A model generated the notes under the pieces. The model worked only from the letters and a program-made list of their open reading frames with translations. It was not told where the DNA came from and made no database searches. From assembly GCA_022565135.1 (NCBI GenBank), contig JADFKA010000114.1:1-6246 (forward strand): a DNA stretch of 6,246 nucleotides, written 5' to 3'. Both the position numbers and the translations under genes were made by a program. Shown here in pieces: positions 1 through 4,823 of this stretch; the first letter of the stretch is position 1; every line of letters starts with the position of its first letter. The stretch is from Pseudomonadota bacterium (lineage in GTDB: Bacteria > Pseudomonadota > Gammaproteobacteria > Steroidobacterales > Woeseiaceae).

Positions 1-183
1 GAAGAGTTCACCTTCAAATGGCTGCAAGCCTATGAAAACTTTGACGACCTCGGTGCCGACTACGACAGATACGGTACTGGCGGCGGCTTCGCAACCCGCG
101 GAAGGTTGCTGGGACACCTTATCGACTGTGATTCGTCACGCGCATACGTCGCGCAAAGTCGCAGGTACGTGCAACTCCGATAG
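1..183 (+). CDS. C-terminal end of an unidentified protein (5' truncated by the window)
   Basis: Frame 1 is open from the first base to a TAG at 181-183, giving the last 60 residues of a protein. The tail begins EEFTFKWLQAYENF and ends QSRRYVQLR. It is hydrophilic and rich in Asp, Tyr and Arg, with a GTGGG segment in the middle and no membrane segment. Most third codon positions are G or C, as in the downstream genes, and a strong hairpin terminator starts 27 bases after the stop. Both support this being the true end of a transcribed gene. I do not recognise the family. An overlapping frame (32-220) is also open but has an unlikely composition and would run into the terminator stem. Confidence 0.6.
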   Translation, partial: EEFTFKWLQAYENFDDLGADYDRYGTGGGFATRGRLLGHLIDCDSSRAYVAQSRRYVQLR

Positions 184-210
184 TCACGTCAGGAAACACA
201 AGCAGGCTAT

Positions 211-238
211 AAGGCGGTAAGCAAAAGCTTACCGCCTT
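211..238 (+). terminator. Hairpin terminator after the first gene
   Basis: This is a perfect 12-bp inverted repeat, AAGGCGGTAAGC then GCTTACCGCCTT, around a 4-base AAAA loop, followed by a short pyrimidine run (TCTTG). The T-tract is weak, but the stem is long and perfect. It lies 27 bases after the stop of the upstream partial gene and about 100 bases before the transporter start, so it probably separates two transcription units. The pairing is symmetrical, with A residues 5' of the stem, so some activity on the other strand is possible. Confidence 0.8.
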
Positions 239-335
239 TCTTGCCAGTCTATCTGACTGTCGTGGAGCAAAGCCTCGCCGACCGGCAAATTAGGCAGCGG
301 AGCACCCTCTTTTTCGTTATCCTGCATCGCACACA

Positions 336-1826
336 GTGACAAATCGATCTCAGTCAGCCGCAACACCGGCCCATCGGCCGGTGGAAACCTATCAGATCGT
401 CGGTCGTATTCTCGGCCCGGCGATTTTTGTCGTCATGTTGCTGACGGATCAGTGGCAGGGCGTAATGTCGACCGAGGCCTGGCGGACCGCGGCAGTTGGT
501 CTCTGGATGGCAGTCTGGTGGGCGACTGAAGCGATTCCAGTTCCGGTAACCGCGTTTCTGCCGATTGTGGTTTTCGAACCGCTCGGTATCTCAAGCATCA
601 GGGATGCGGCAGCCCCTTATGCCAATCCCACTATCTACCTGTTCCTTGGCGGCTTCATGATGGCGTTGGCACTCGAGCGCTGGAACCTGCACCGGCGCAT
701 CGCACTGGCCGTTATTGATAATGTCGGCACTGACGGTCGACGACTGATCGGTGGCTTCATGCTGGTCTGTGCACTCTTGAGCATGTGGATGACCAATACA
801 GCCACGACCATGATGCTGTTGCCTATCGTGCTTTCGGTTTCTGTGGTCATGCGCGACAACGTACCGGATCTGTCCGAGAAGGCCCGCAAGGATTTTCAGA
901 TTGCGATGCTGTTAGGGCTTGCCTATTCCGCCAGCATCGGTGGACTGGCCACGTTGATCGGCACCCCTCCGAACGCTCTCTTGATGGGCTTCATGGCCGA
1001 GAACTACGATATCGAAATCAGTTTCGCGAAATGGATGCTGGTCGGTATCCCGGTCAGCTTAACAATGTTGCCTATTGCATGGCTCCTGCTGACGCGAGTT
1101 TTATTTCCTTGTGATATTCCCGCGAACGAGGCGGTAAAAAATCATCTGCATGACTTGCGCGCGGAACTTGGCACAATGAGTACTGCGGAGCGTCGCATCG
1201 CCATCATATTTGCATGCCTTATCATGTCGTGGATGCTACGGCGGCCAATTACCAATTGGCTGGGCATCAGCGGCATATCCGATGCGGGCATCGTCATGAC
1301 AGCGGCAATGCTCCTGTTCATGCTGCCAAGCGGTGACTCCAAGCAGCCGCGGCTCATGACGTGGGAGGACGTAACCCGTCTTCCGTGGGGTGTGCTGATC
1401 CTGTTCGGTGGTGGCCTAAGCCTCGCGGCCGCGGTTTCCGACAGTGGCCTCGCGCTGTGGCTCGGCCAGCAGCTGGCGCCACTCAATGCATGGGGTACCG
1501 CGGTGCTGGTGGTGGCGTCCGTCGCGATGGTCATCTTCCTGACCGAGCTGACCAGCAACCTGGCAACTACGGCAACGCTACTACCGGTAATGGGCGCGAT
1601 CGCCATTCAGGCAGGTGTGCCGCCCATTATGCTTACTGTGCCAATCACCATCGCGGCGAGCTGCGCGTTCATGTTGCCGGTGGCAACACCGCCAAACGCC
1701 ATCGTATTTGCGACGGGAGCAATTAGCATCCCGCAGATGGTGCGGGCCGGCGTATTTCTCAATATCATAGGCATCGTCATCGTGTCGATTGCGGCGTTGA
1801 TCCTGGCGCCCGTATTGCTGACGTGA
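336..1826 (+). CDS. SLC13/DASS-family anion transporter (sodium:dicarboxylate/sulfate symporter-like)
   Basis: A 496-residue, very hydrophobic inner-membrane protein of the divalent anion:Na+ symporter (SLC13/DASS) family. The family fold shows as two pseudo-repeats. The first half has MTNTATTMMLLP (residues 152-163) and IGTPPNA (208-214). The second half has TSNLATTATLLP (406-417) and ATPPNA (450-455). These are the helix-hairpin (SNT-type) and TPPNA motifs that bind substrate and sodium in characterised members. Here the first SNT reads TNT and the second reads SNL. WWATEAIPVPVTAFLP (61-76) is a further family block. Length is normal. The start is GTG at 336: an in-frame stop at 291-293 excludes a longer protein, and the next Met (residue 34) lies inside the first membrane segment. 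No clear Shine-Dalgarno is visible. The gene overlaps the next by 4 bases. Substrate (C4-dicarboxylate, citrate or sulfate) cannot be decided from sequence. Confidence 0.93.
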   Translation: MTNRSQSAATPAHRPVETYQIVGRILGPAIFVVMLLTDQWQGVMSTEAWRTAAVGLWMAVWWATEAIPVPVTAFLPIVVFEPLGISSIRDAAAPYANPTIYLFLGGFMMALALERWNLHRRIALAVIDNVGTDGRRLIGGFMLVCALLSMWMTNTATTMMLLPIVLSVSVVMRDNVPDLSEKARKDFQIAMLLGLAYSASIGGLATLIGTPPNALLMGFMAENYDIEISFAKWMLVGIPVSLTMLPIAWLLLTRVLFPCDIPANEAVKNHLHDLRAELGTMSTAERRIAIIFACLIMSWMLRRPITNWLGISGISDAGIVMTAAMLLFMLPSGDSKQPRLMTWEDVTRLPWGVLILFGGGLSLAAAVSDSGLALWLGQQLAPLNAWGTAVLVVASVAMVIFLTELTSNLATTATLLPVMGAIAIQAGVPPIMLTVPITIAASCAFMLPVATPPNAIVFATGAISIPQMVRAGVFLNIIGIVIVSIAALILAPVLLT

Positions 1827-2404
1827 AGCTCTCCAGAGATTTCTATCTTCGCGATGATGTCGTTGCAATAAGCCGCGACCTGCTGGGAAAGGTGCTGTGC
1901 ACGCGATTAAGTGGCGCGCCAAGCAAAATGATAATCACCGAAACAGAGGCGTACGCCGGCGTAAGCGACAAGGCGAGTCATGCATATAGCGGCAAACGAA
2001 CCAAACGCACGGAACCGCTGTTCGGCGACGGCGGCGTTGCCTACGTTTATCTGTGCTATGGCATTCATCATTTATTCAACGTGGTTACCAACAAAGATGA
2101 CGTGCCACACGCGGTTCTGATTCGCGCGGGCGAACCGTTATCGGGCACTGATCTGATGCTGCAACGCCGCGGCAAAACGAAACTCGACAACACGCTGCTC
2201 GTCGGGCCGGGTTCGCTTGCAAAGGCACTGGGCATAACGACCGATCACACCGGACTAAGCCTGATGAATGGCCAGATCTGGATCGAGGATCATGGCACTG
2301 ACATCGACGACGAAGCAGTGACCACCGGCCCACGAGTCGGCGTGGACTACGCCGGCGAGGACGCGTTGCGGCCGTACCGGTTCAGGACTAGTCTTCACAG
2401 ATGA
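1823..2404 (+). CDS. mpg: 3-methyladenine DNA glycosylase, AAG/MPG family
   Basis: A 193-residue monofunctional DNA glycosylase that excises alkylated or deaminated purines in base excision repair. Alignment by eye to human AAG places the key residues. The ITETEAY block carries the catalytic Glu (E42, human E125) and Y44 (Y127). H53 corresponds to H136. AYVYLCYGIHHLFNVV holds Y76 (Y159), the intercalating Tyr Y79 (Y162) and N86 (N169). LIRAGEP gives R101 (R182). All are present, so the enzyme should be active, and length matches bacterial members. The start is GTG at 1823 within GTGA, overlapping the transporter stop; the N-terminus KLSRDFYLRDDVVAISRDLLGK is the usual family beginning. No Shine-Dalgarno is evident, consistent with coupled translation. 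Its stop overlaps the next start as ATGA. Confidence 0.95.
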   Translation: MKLSRDFYLRDDVVAISRDLLGKVLCTRLSGAPSKMIITETEAYAGVSDKASHAYSGKRTKRTEPLFGDGGVAYVYLCYGIHHLFNVVTNKDDVPHAVLIRAGEPLSGTDLMLQRRGKTKLDNTLLVGPGSLAKALGITTDHTGLSLMNGQIWIEDHGTDIDDEAVTTGPRVGVDYAGEDALRPYRFRTSLHR

Positions 2405-3321
2405 GCGGCAACAACACTACCCGGCGGGACTTCCTTGCATTGATGTCCGCGCTGGGACTCACCGGCGTCGGCCAGTCGGAATTGTTCGCGCAGGATCAGA
2501 TGCCCAGCCGCCAGATTCCCGGGACCAACGAGTGGCTCCCCATTATCGGACTTGGCTCGAGCAAGCCGGTATCGCAGATCGCTGAGAGGGGGACGGAGCA
2601 CATTGCTGAAGTGCTACGTGCCCTCGTGGCCAACGGCGGCAGCGTCGTGGATACCTGGCCGAGAAATCCGGCCAACGATGCGTCGTTTGGCCGTGTTATC
2701 AGCGAACCGGATTTGCGTGAATCACTGTTCGTTGCCAGCAAGATCGACAAGGTCGGCCGGGATGCGGGTATCCAGCAGTTCCGCGAGACGCAGCGCCTGT
2801 ATCAGCGAGAGACTCTGGACCTGGTGCAGATCTTCAGCCTTACCGACCTCGATACGCAGTGGCGCAATCTGAAGGACTGGAAAGCATCGGGAAAGACGCG
2901 TTACATTGGCGCGACGGTGGCGAATGCCAGTCTCTACGAGCAACTCGAGAGTTTCCTGCGGCGGGACAGGCCGGACTTCGTACAGATCAATTACTCGATC
3001 ACCGAGCGTGGCGCAGAAGAACGGATGCTGCCGATGTGCCAGGACCTTGGTGTTGCCGTGATTATCAACCGGCCGTTTATGAACGGGGCATATTTCCGGC
3101 AGCTCGGGCAACGCCCCGTACCAGAGTGGGCTGCCGAATTTGATTGCGATAGCTGGGCGCAATTTTCATTGAAGTACATCCTGCCTCACCCGGCTATTAC
3201 TTGCGTGCTCACCGAGACCAGCAATCCCGCACACATGGTGGAAAATGCTCGGGCGGCTTTTGGACGAATGCCGGACGATGCAGAAAGGAATCGGATGAAG
3301 GCGGTTATCGATAAGGTGTGA
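2401..3321 (+). CDS. Tat-exported aldo/keto-reductase-like protein with degenerate catalytic tetrad
   Basis: A 306-residue protein with an N-terminal twin-arginine signal: TTRRDFLALMSALGLTG (6-22), with probable cleavage after LFA (28-30). The rest follows a branch of Tat-dependent aldo/keto reductases. Recognisable blocks are LPIIGLGSS (46-54), VVDTWP (82-87), LFVASKID (109-116), LDLVQIFSL (139-147), DFVQINYSI (192-200), VIINRPF (220-226) and EFDCDSWAQFSLKYIL (246-261). Of the usual Asp-Tyr-Lys-His tetrad, D84 and K114 are present. The Tyr position (D-T-S-P-M-Y in relatives) reads D-T-W-P-R-N (N89), and the His position (QVHNL) reads QIFSL (F145). Normal AKR hydride transfer is therefore doubtful; it may bind ligand or NADPH without reduction, or have changed activity. 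The start is ATG in an ATGA overlap with mpg; a weak AGGA lies 13 bases upstream. It is probably the last gene of the operon. A second divergent copy of its 3' end lies at 3828-3896. Confidence 0.88.
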   Translation: MSGNNTTRRDFLALMSALGLTGVGQSELFAQDQMPSRQIPGTNEWLPIIGLGSSKPVSQIAERGTEHIAEVLRALVANGGSVVDTWPRNPANDASFGRVISEPDLRESLFVASKIDKVGRDAGIQQFRETQRLYQRETLDLVQIFSLTDLDTQWRNLKDWKASGKTRYIGATVANASLYEQLESFLRRDRPDFVQINYSITERGAEERMLPMCQDLGVAVIINRPFMNGAYFRQLGQRPVPEWAAEFDCDSWAQFSLKYILPHPAITCVLTETSNPAHMVENARAAFGRMPDDAERNRMKAVIDKV

Positions 3322-3329
3322 TCGTTCAC

Positions 3330-3461
3330 AACTTGAGTGCTCAGGATTCCGTCTTTTTTCGCCCAGAGATTCTTAATCAGATCTAAGGCCCGCTCGTGCT
3401 TTACCCCGGCGCCGGAGTCATAGGCGTAAACGAGAATGTTGGTGTCAACGAAGGCCTTCAC
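3330..3461 (-). pseudogene. vapC: Truncated VapC-type PIN-domain toxin gene
   Basis: On the minus strand from a GTG at 3461 the reading gives MKAFVDTNILVYAYDSGAG and continues to ILSTQV at codon 44. This is the typical first third of a PIN-domain ribonuclease toxin, with the first metal-binding Asp (D6 in VDTN). Family resemblance stops at codon 44, about 9 bases from the AKR stop. The frame then runs on in antisense to the AKR gene until 3186 with unrelated sequence, so relatives' following Gln-Glu segment and the remaining acidic residues are missing. The remnant overlaps its partner antitoxin remnant by 17 bases, the usual close packing of vapBC operons. It cannot encode an active nuclease. 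Recognition rests on the N-terminal motif only. Confidence 0.75.
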
Positions 3462-3651
3462 GTTCGTGCAAATCGTCGCGACTGGCTGGCCGTTCCCACC
3501 CCAGGTCGTAGCCTTGATTCAAAAGACGCAAAGCCCGCCGCTTTGCCGCTCCGTAATCCTGATCTCGTCCGACCAGCATTTCTAACTGTTCCGCCACAAG
3601 ACGACTCAGTGACGTTCCGCGACCCCGTCAATCCAATGCCCGTAGTTCCCA
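3445..3651 (-). pseudogene. vapB: Frameshifted, 5'-truncated VapB-type antitoxin gene
   Basis: The minus-strand frame from 3627 to a TGA at 3447-3445 reads GTSLSRLVAEQLEML, then GAAKRRALRLLNQGYDLG, then PASRDDLHERE. This resembles the helical and C-terminal toxin-binding part of antitoxins paired with PIN toxins, and it overlaps the vapC remnant. An in-frame TGA (3630-3628) interrupts it upstream. Shifting frame there gives GHWIDGVAER, which fits the segment normally preceding GTSLSR. Loss of one copy of a tandem GGAACGT would explain the shift exactly (inferred). Farther upstream the sequence turns into short repeats next to the 84-bp element, so the start codon and DNA-binding N-terminus are gone. 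It is a relic, not a working antitoxin. Confidence 0.6.
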
Positions 3652-3660
3652 AGAGAGCGA

Positions 3661-3827
3661 TTGAGAGGCGATTTGAGCGATTTGAGAGCGATTTGAGGAC
3701 ACCCACAATTTGCGGCTGCTGATTTCTGCATCAAATTCCCGGAAATAGATTGATGAGAATGATGGGTGTCCTGAAATCGTCCATGGGTGTGCTGAAATCG
3801 CTGAAATCGATGGGTGTCCTGAAATCG
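3661..3827. repeat. Nest of short CGATTT / GAAATCG subrepeats around the first 84-bp repeat
   Basis: To the left of the 84-bp repeat, CGATTTGAG occurs three times (3669-3677, 3678-3686, 3689-3697). To the right, TGGGTGTCCTGAAATCG occurs at 3763-3779 and 3811-3827, with a one-base variant at 3784-3800, plus an extra CTGAAATCG at 3801-3809. The left unit CGATTTGAGGACACCCA (3689-3705) is the inverted complement of the right unit with one mismatch, so the whole block can fold into a large hairpin. The pattern suggests repeated end duplication or nested insertion of a small element. Spacing of the right units is irregular (21 and 27 bases), unlike a CRISPR array. Confidence 0.75.
3696..3779 (+). 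repeat. 84-bp MITE-like repeat, copy 1
   Basis: The unit begins AGGACACCCACAATTT and ends TGGGTGTCCTGAAATCG, with a perfect 10-bp terminal inverted repeat (AGGACACCCA / TGGGTGTCCT, 3696-3705 and 3763-3772). A second copy lies at 4155-4238 in the same orientation with about 73 of 84 bases identical by hand count; the central block GCTGATTTCTGCATCAAATT is invariant. There is no coding capacity. Short size, inverted ends and more than one local copy fit a non-autonomous element, possibly mobilised by an IS200-like or REP-associated transposase elsewhere in the genome (inference). Confidence 0.7.
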
Positions 3828-3896
3828 TTGGCCTTGGGACGAATGCCCGACGCCACCCAAAGGAATCGGATAAAGGCTGTTATCAATCACGTGTGA
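3828..3896 (+). pseudogene. Second, divergent copy of the AKR 3' end
   Basis: The plus-strand reading LGRMPDATQRNRIKAVINHV followed by TGA (3834-3896) matches the last 20 residues of the AKR-like protein, FGRMPDDAERNRMKAVIDKV and TGA. The sequences agree through GRMPD, RNR, KAVI and the terminal V. DNA identity is high but imperfect. Homology starts abruptly right after the last GAAATCG subrepeat. This is either the remnant of a tandem or paralogous AKR gene whose 5' part was lost, or an old duplication made when the intervening debris was inserted. It has no start and cannot be expressed as a protein. Confidence 0.7.
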
Positions 3897-3903
3897 CCGC
3901 AAT

Positions 3904-3928
3904 TGTGGGAGCGGCTTTAGCCGCGAAT
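3904..3928. repeat. REP-like palindrome
   Basis: The core GTGGGAGCGGCTTTAGCCGCGA contains the hairpin GCGGCT-TT-AGCCGC (3911-3924) preceded by GTGGGA. This is the form of repetitive extragenic palindromes known from Xanthomonadales and Pseudomonas. Only one copy is visible. It lies just downstream of the AKR 3' relic, a normal REP position between genes. Confidence 0.65.
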
Positions 3929-3954
3929 TCTACGCCAGATTGTTTCGCGAACGC

Positions 3955-4154
3955 TCATTGTGATTCCATTCCCGGTATTTTTTGCGGTTCAGCAGTGATC
4001 CCCGGTTCTGCATCGCTCCCAAACGCCATCAACTCCATGCCCTTGTCCTATTCGTCGGCGAATTTGACGATGCCAAAAGGAACATCGGATGACAGCCAGA
4101 TATCCTTGCCCAGGCGTCTGAGCGGGATGCGCGTAGTATTGAACGCGGCAATTA
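3955..4154 (-). pseudogene. Decayed reading frame of unknown function
   Basis: The minus strand reads LIAAFNTTRIPLRRLGKDIW, LSSDVPFGIVKFADE, a TAG stop (4050-4048), then DKGMELMAFGSDAEPG and KIPGM to a TGA at 3957-3955. The segment looks like real protein on both sides of the internal stop, with the order of a beta-rich soluble or periplasmic C-terminal domain. Its 5' end abuts copy 2 of the 84-bp repeat exactly, with no start codon, so the element may have cut it. I cannot assign a family. The alternative is that this is simply open non-coding DNA; the in-frame continuity past the stop is the only support. Confidence 0.35.
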
Positions 4155-4238
4155 AGGACACTCACAATTTCCGGCCGCTGATTTCTGCATCAAATTCCCA
4201 GAGTTAGAATTATGAGAAGGATGGATGTCCTAAAATCG
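4155..4238 (+). repeat. 84-bp MITE-like repeat, copy 2
   Basis: The unit starts AGGACACTCACAATTT and ends TGGATGTCCTAAAATCG, with the same length and orientation as copy 1 at 3696-3779. There are about 11 differences, including changes in both terminal inverted repeats that weaken their pairing (AGGACACTCA against TGGATGTCCT). It is therefore probably older or inactive. It is followed by a stray GCGATTTG (4253-4260), the same subrepeat found around copy 1. Confidence 0.7.
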
Positions 4239-4334
4239 CGATATCGTCAGAAGCGATTTGTTACCGTAGGCGCCCGCCCCAGCGGGCAAAGAAAAAAACC
4301 CCGATAAATTGTATCGCTCGCTGGGGCCAGGTCC

Positions 4335-4340
4335 TACAAT
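4335..4340 (+). promoter_or_regulatory. Possible -10 element of the tRNA-Arg promoter
   Basis: TACAAT lies 25 bases before the tRNA 5' end, a good distance for a short leader. The best -35 candidate, TTGTAT at 4309-4314, is 20 bases upstream, longer than the usual 16-18, so the pairing is weak. Confidence 0.35.
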
Positions 4341-4365
4341 CTAACAACCAGACAATGAAAACAAT

Positions 4366-4442
4366 GCGCCCGTAGCTCAGCTGGATAGAGTACCTGGCTT
4401 CGAACCAGGTGGTCGGGAGTTCGAATCTCTCCGGGCGCGCCA
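4366..4442 (+). tRNA. tRNA-Arg (anticodon UCG, reads CGA)
   Basis: A complete 77-nt cloverleaf. The acceptor stem GCGCCCG (4366-4372) pairs with CGGGCGC (4432-4438), followed by discriminator G and an encoded CCA (4440-4442). The D arm contains GCTCAGCTGGATAGAG. The anticodon stem CCTGG/CCAGG holds the loop CTTCGAA with anticodon TCG at 4400-4402. The T arm is GGGAG-TTCGAAT-CTCTC with one G-U pair. An integrase remnant reads toward its 3' end from the other strand, so the 3' half of this gene is the probable attachment site of an integrated element. Confidence 0.97.
4398..4442 (+). other. Probable attachment-site half (tRNA 3' end)
   Basis: Tyrosine recombinases of islands and prophages commonly cross over in the anticodon-loop to 3'-end part of tRNA genes and restore the gene on integration. 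Here a minus-strand integrase C-terminus ends 13 bases beyond the tRNA CCA, the standard layout. The matching direct repeat at the far end of the island is not in the window, so the exact core is unknown. This is inference from context. Confidence 0.4.
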
Positions 4443-4449
4443 TACAATC

Positions 4450-4490
4450 AAAGGGTTAGCAAAATTTCTTGGCTAACCCTTTTTTTATTT
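4450..4490 (+). terminator. Rho-independent terminator of the tRNA-Arg gene
   Basis: The 11-bp perfect stem AAAGGGTTAGC (4450-4460) and GCTAACCCTTT (4472-4482) has an 11-base loop and runs into TTTTTTATTT. It starts 8 bases after the tRNA CCA. On the minus strand the stem is followed only by TTTGATT, so reverse termination would be weaker. The integrase remnant's stop codon (4458-4456) lies inside the stem. Confidence 0.85.
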
Positions 4491-4714
4491 CCGACACTTT
4501 TCCGACAGTTTTCCCGGCCTTTTGACCGACCAACATCAGGTTCGGCGTCTCGATCTTGCTGCGACTCACAATTCCCTCGGCAGCATTCAGCAACTCGCCA
4601 AGTTCCGCCGCCGAATAATGCGTTGTGATATCACCGACGGCATGGCCGAGTAGTGCCTTGCGAGTTTCCAATGGGATTCCAGCACCACGCAGCCGCCTAC
4701 CGAACGTGTGCTTG
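4456..4714 (-). pseudogene. C-terminal remnant of a tRNA-associated phage-type integrase (tyrosine recombinase)
   Basis: The minus-strand frame from 4713 to a TAA at 4458-4456 reads KHTFGRRLRGAGIPLETRKA, then LLGHAVGDITTHYSAAELGE, and ends GLAKKFC. This is the end of a tyrosine-recombinase catalytic domain: the HxxR box (HTFGRR), the second His (LLGH) and the nucleophilic Tyr (THYSAAE) are all there. The N-terminal DNA-binding domain and the box I Arg are missing because the RIT-like element interrupts the codons just before K-H (relatives read HDLKHTF). A shorter open frame starting at a TTG (4671) exists but is not a likely gene. The position beside tRNA-Arg, reading toward it, marks the end of an integrated island or prophage. 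The remaining part of the gene is expected beyond the other end of the inserted element. Confidence 0.85.
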
Positions 4715-4734
4715 TTATGCCGAGCTCGGCATAA
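4715..4734. repeat. Perfect 20-bp palindrome at the element end
   Basis: TTATGCCGAGCTCGGCATAA reads the same on both strands. It consists of two head-to-head copies of the 10-base unit CTCGGCATAA. The integrase reading ends at its outer edge, so it marks the element boundary and is a good candidate for the recombinase binding or crossover site. Confidence 0.8.
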
Positions 4735-4823
4735 GCGTCATTATTCCGAGTACCGGATTATTCCGGGTACATAGGTCTAATCGGGCGGTGCCCTGGCTTT
4801 CGAGTCTATCGGACTCGGCATAA
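4735..4823. repeat. Repeat-rich subterminal region of the RIT-like element
   Basis: This stretch holds two near-identical 14-mers, ATTATTCCGAGTAC (4740-4753) and ATTATTCCGGGTAC (4757-4770), 3 bases apart. A further copy of CTCGGCATAA lies at 4814-4823, directly next to the recombinase stop codon. A small hairpin CGAGTC-TATCG-GACTCG sits at 4801-4817. Together with the outer palindrome, five copies of TTATKCCGRG or its complement occur within 109 bases. They are probably recombinase binding sites. There is no coding sequence. Confidence 0.65.

Noticed and set aside
32..220. Plus-strand 62-aa frame overlapping the first partial gene
   Set aside because: It is Thr/Ser-rich with no family resemblance, overlaps a better frame and runs into the terminator stem.
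239..335. Promoter for the transporter operon
   Set aside because: No -35/-10 pair with acceptable spacing could be found (TTGCCA at 241 has no matching -10), so none is annotated.
1142..1606. Long minus-strand frames inside the transporter gene
   Set aside because: They are antisense shadows of a strongly supported membrane protein.
3763..3827. Direct repeats resembling a CRISPR array
   Set aside because: There are only three 17-base units with irregular 4- and 10-base gaps, and they match the end of the 84-bp repeat; no spacer structure.
3606..3902. Minus-strand 98-aa frame rich in RFQDTH repeats
   Set aside because: The repetitive peptide is only a translation of the short DNA subrepeats; only its last dozen residues may be part of the vapB relic.
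3893..4207. Plus-strand 104-aa frame
   Set aside because: It starts inside the AKR relic's end and runs through the REP-like hairpin and repeat copy 2; no protein-like features.
4272..4297. GCCCGC-CCCA-GCGGGC hairpin as a terminator
   Set aside because: It is followed by an A-run rather than a T-run on the plus strand, and on the minus strand the T-run precedes the stem, so it fits a terminator on neither strand.
4261..4443. Minus-strand 60-aa frame beginning MARPERFELPTTWFEARYS
   Set aside because: It is the antisense reading of the tRNA-Arg gene, a well-known false protein prediction.
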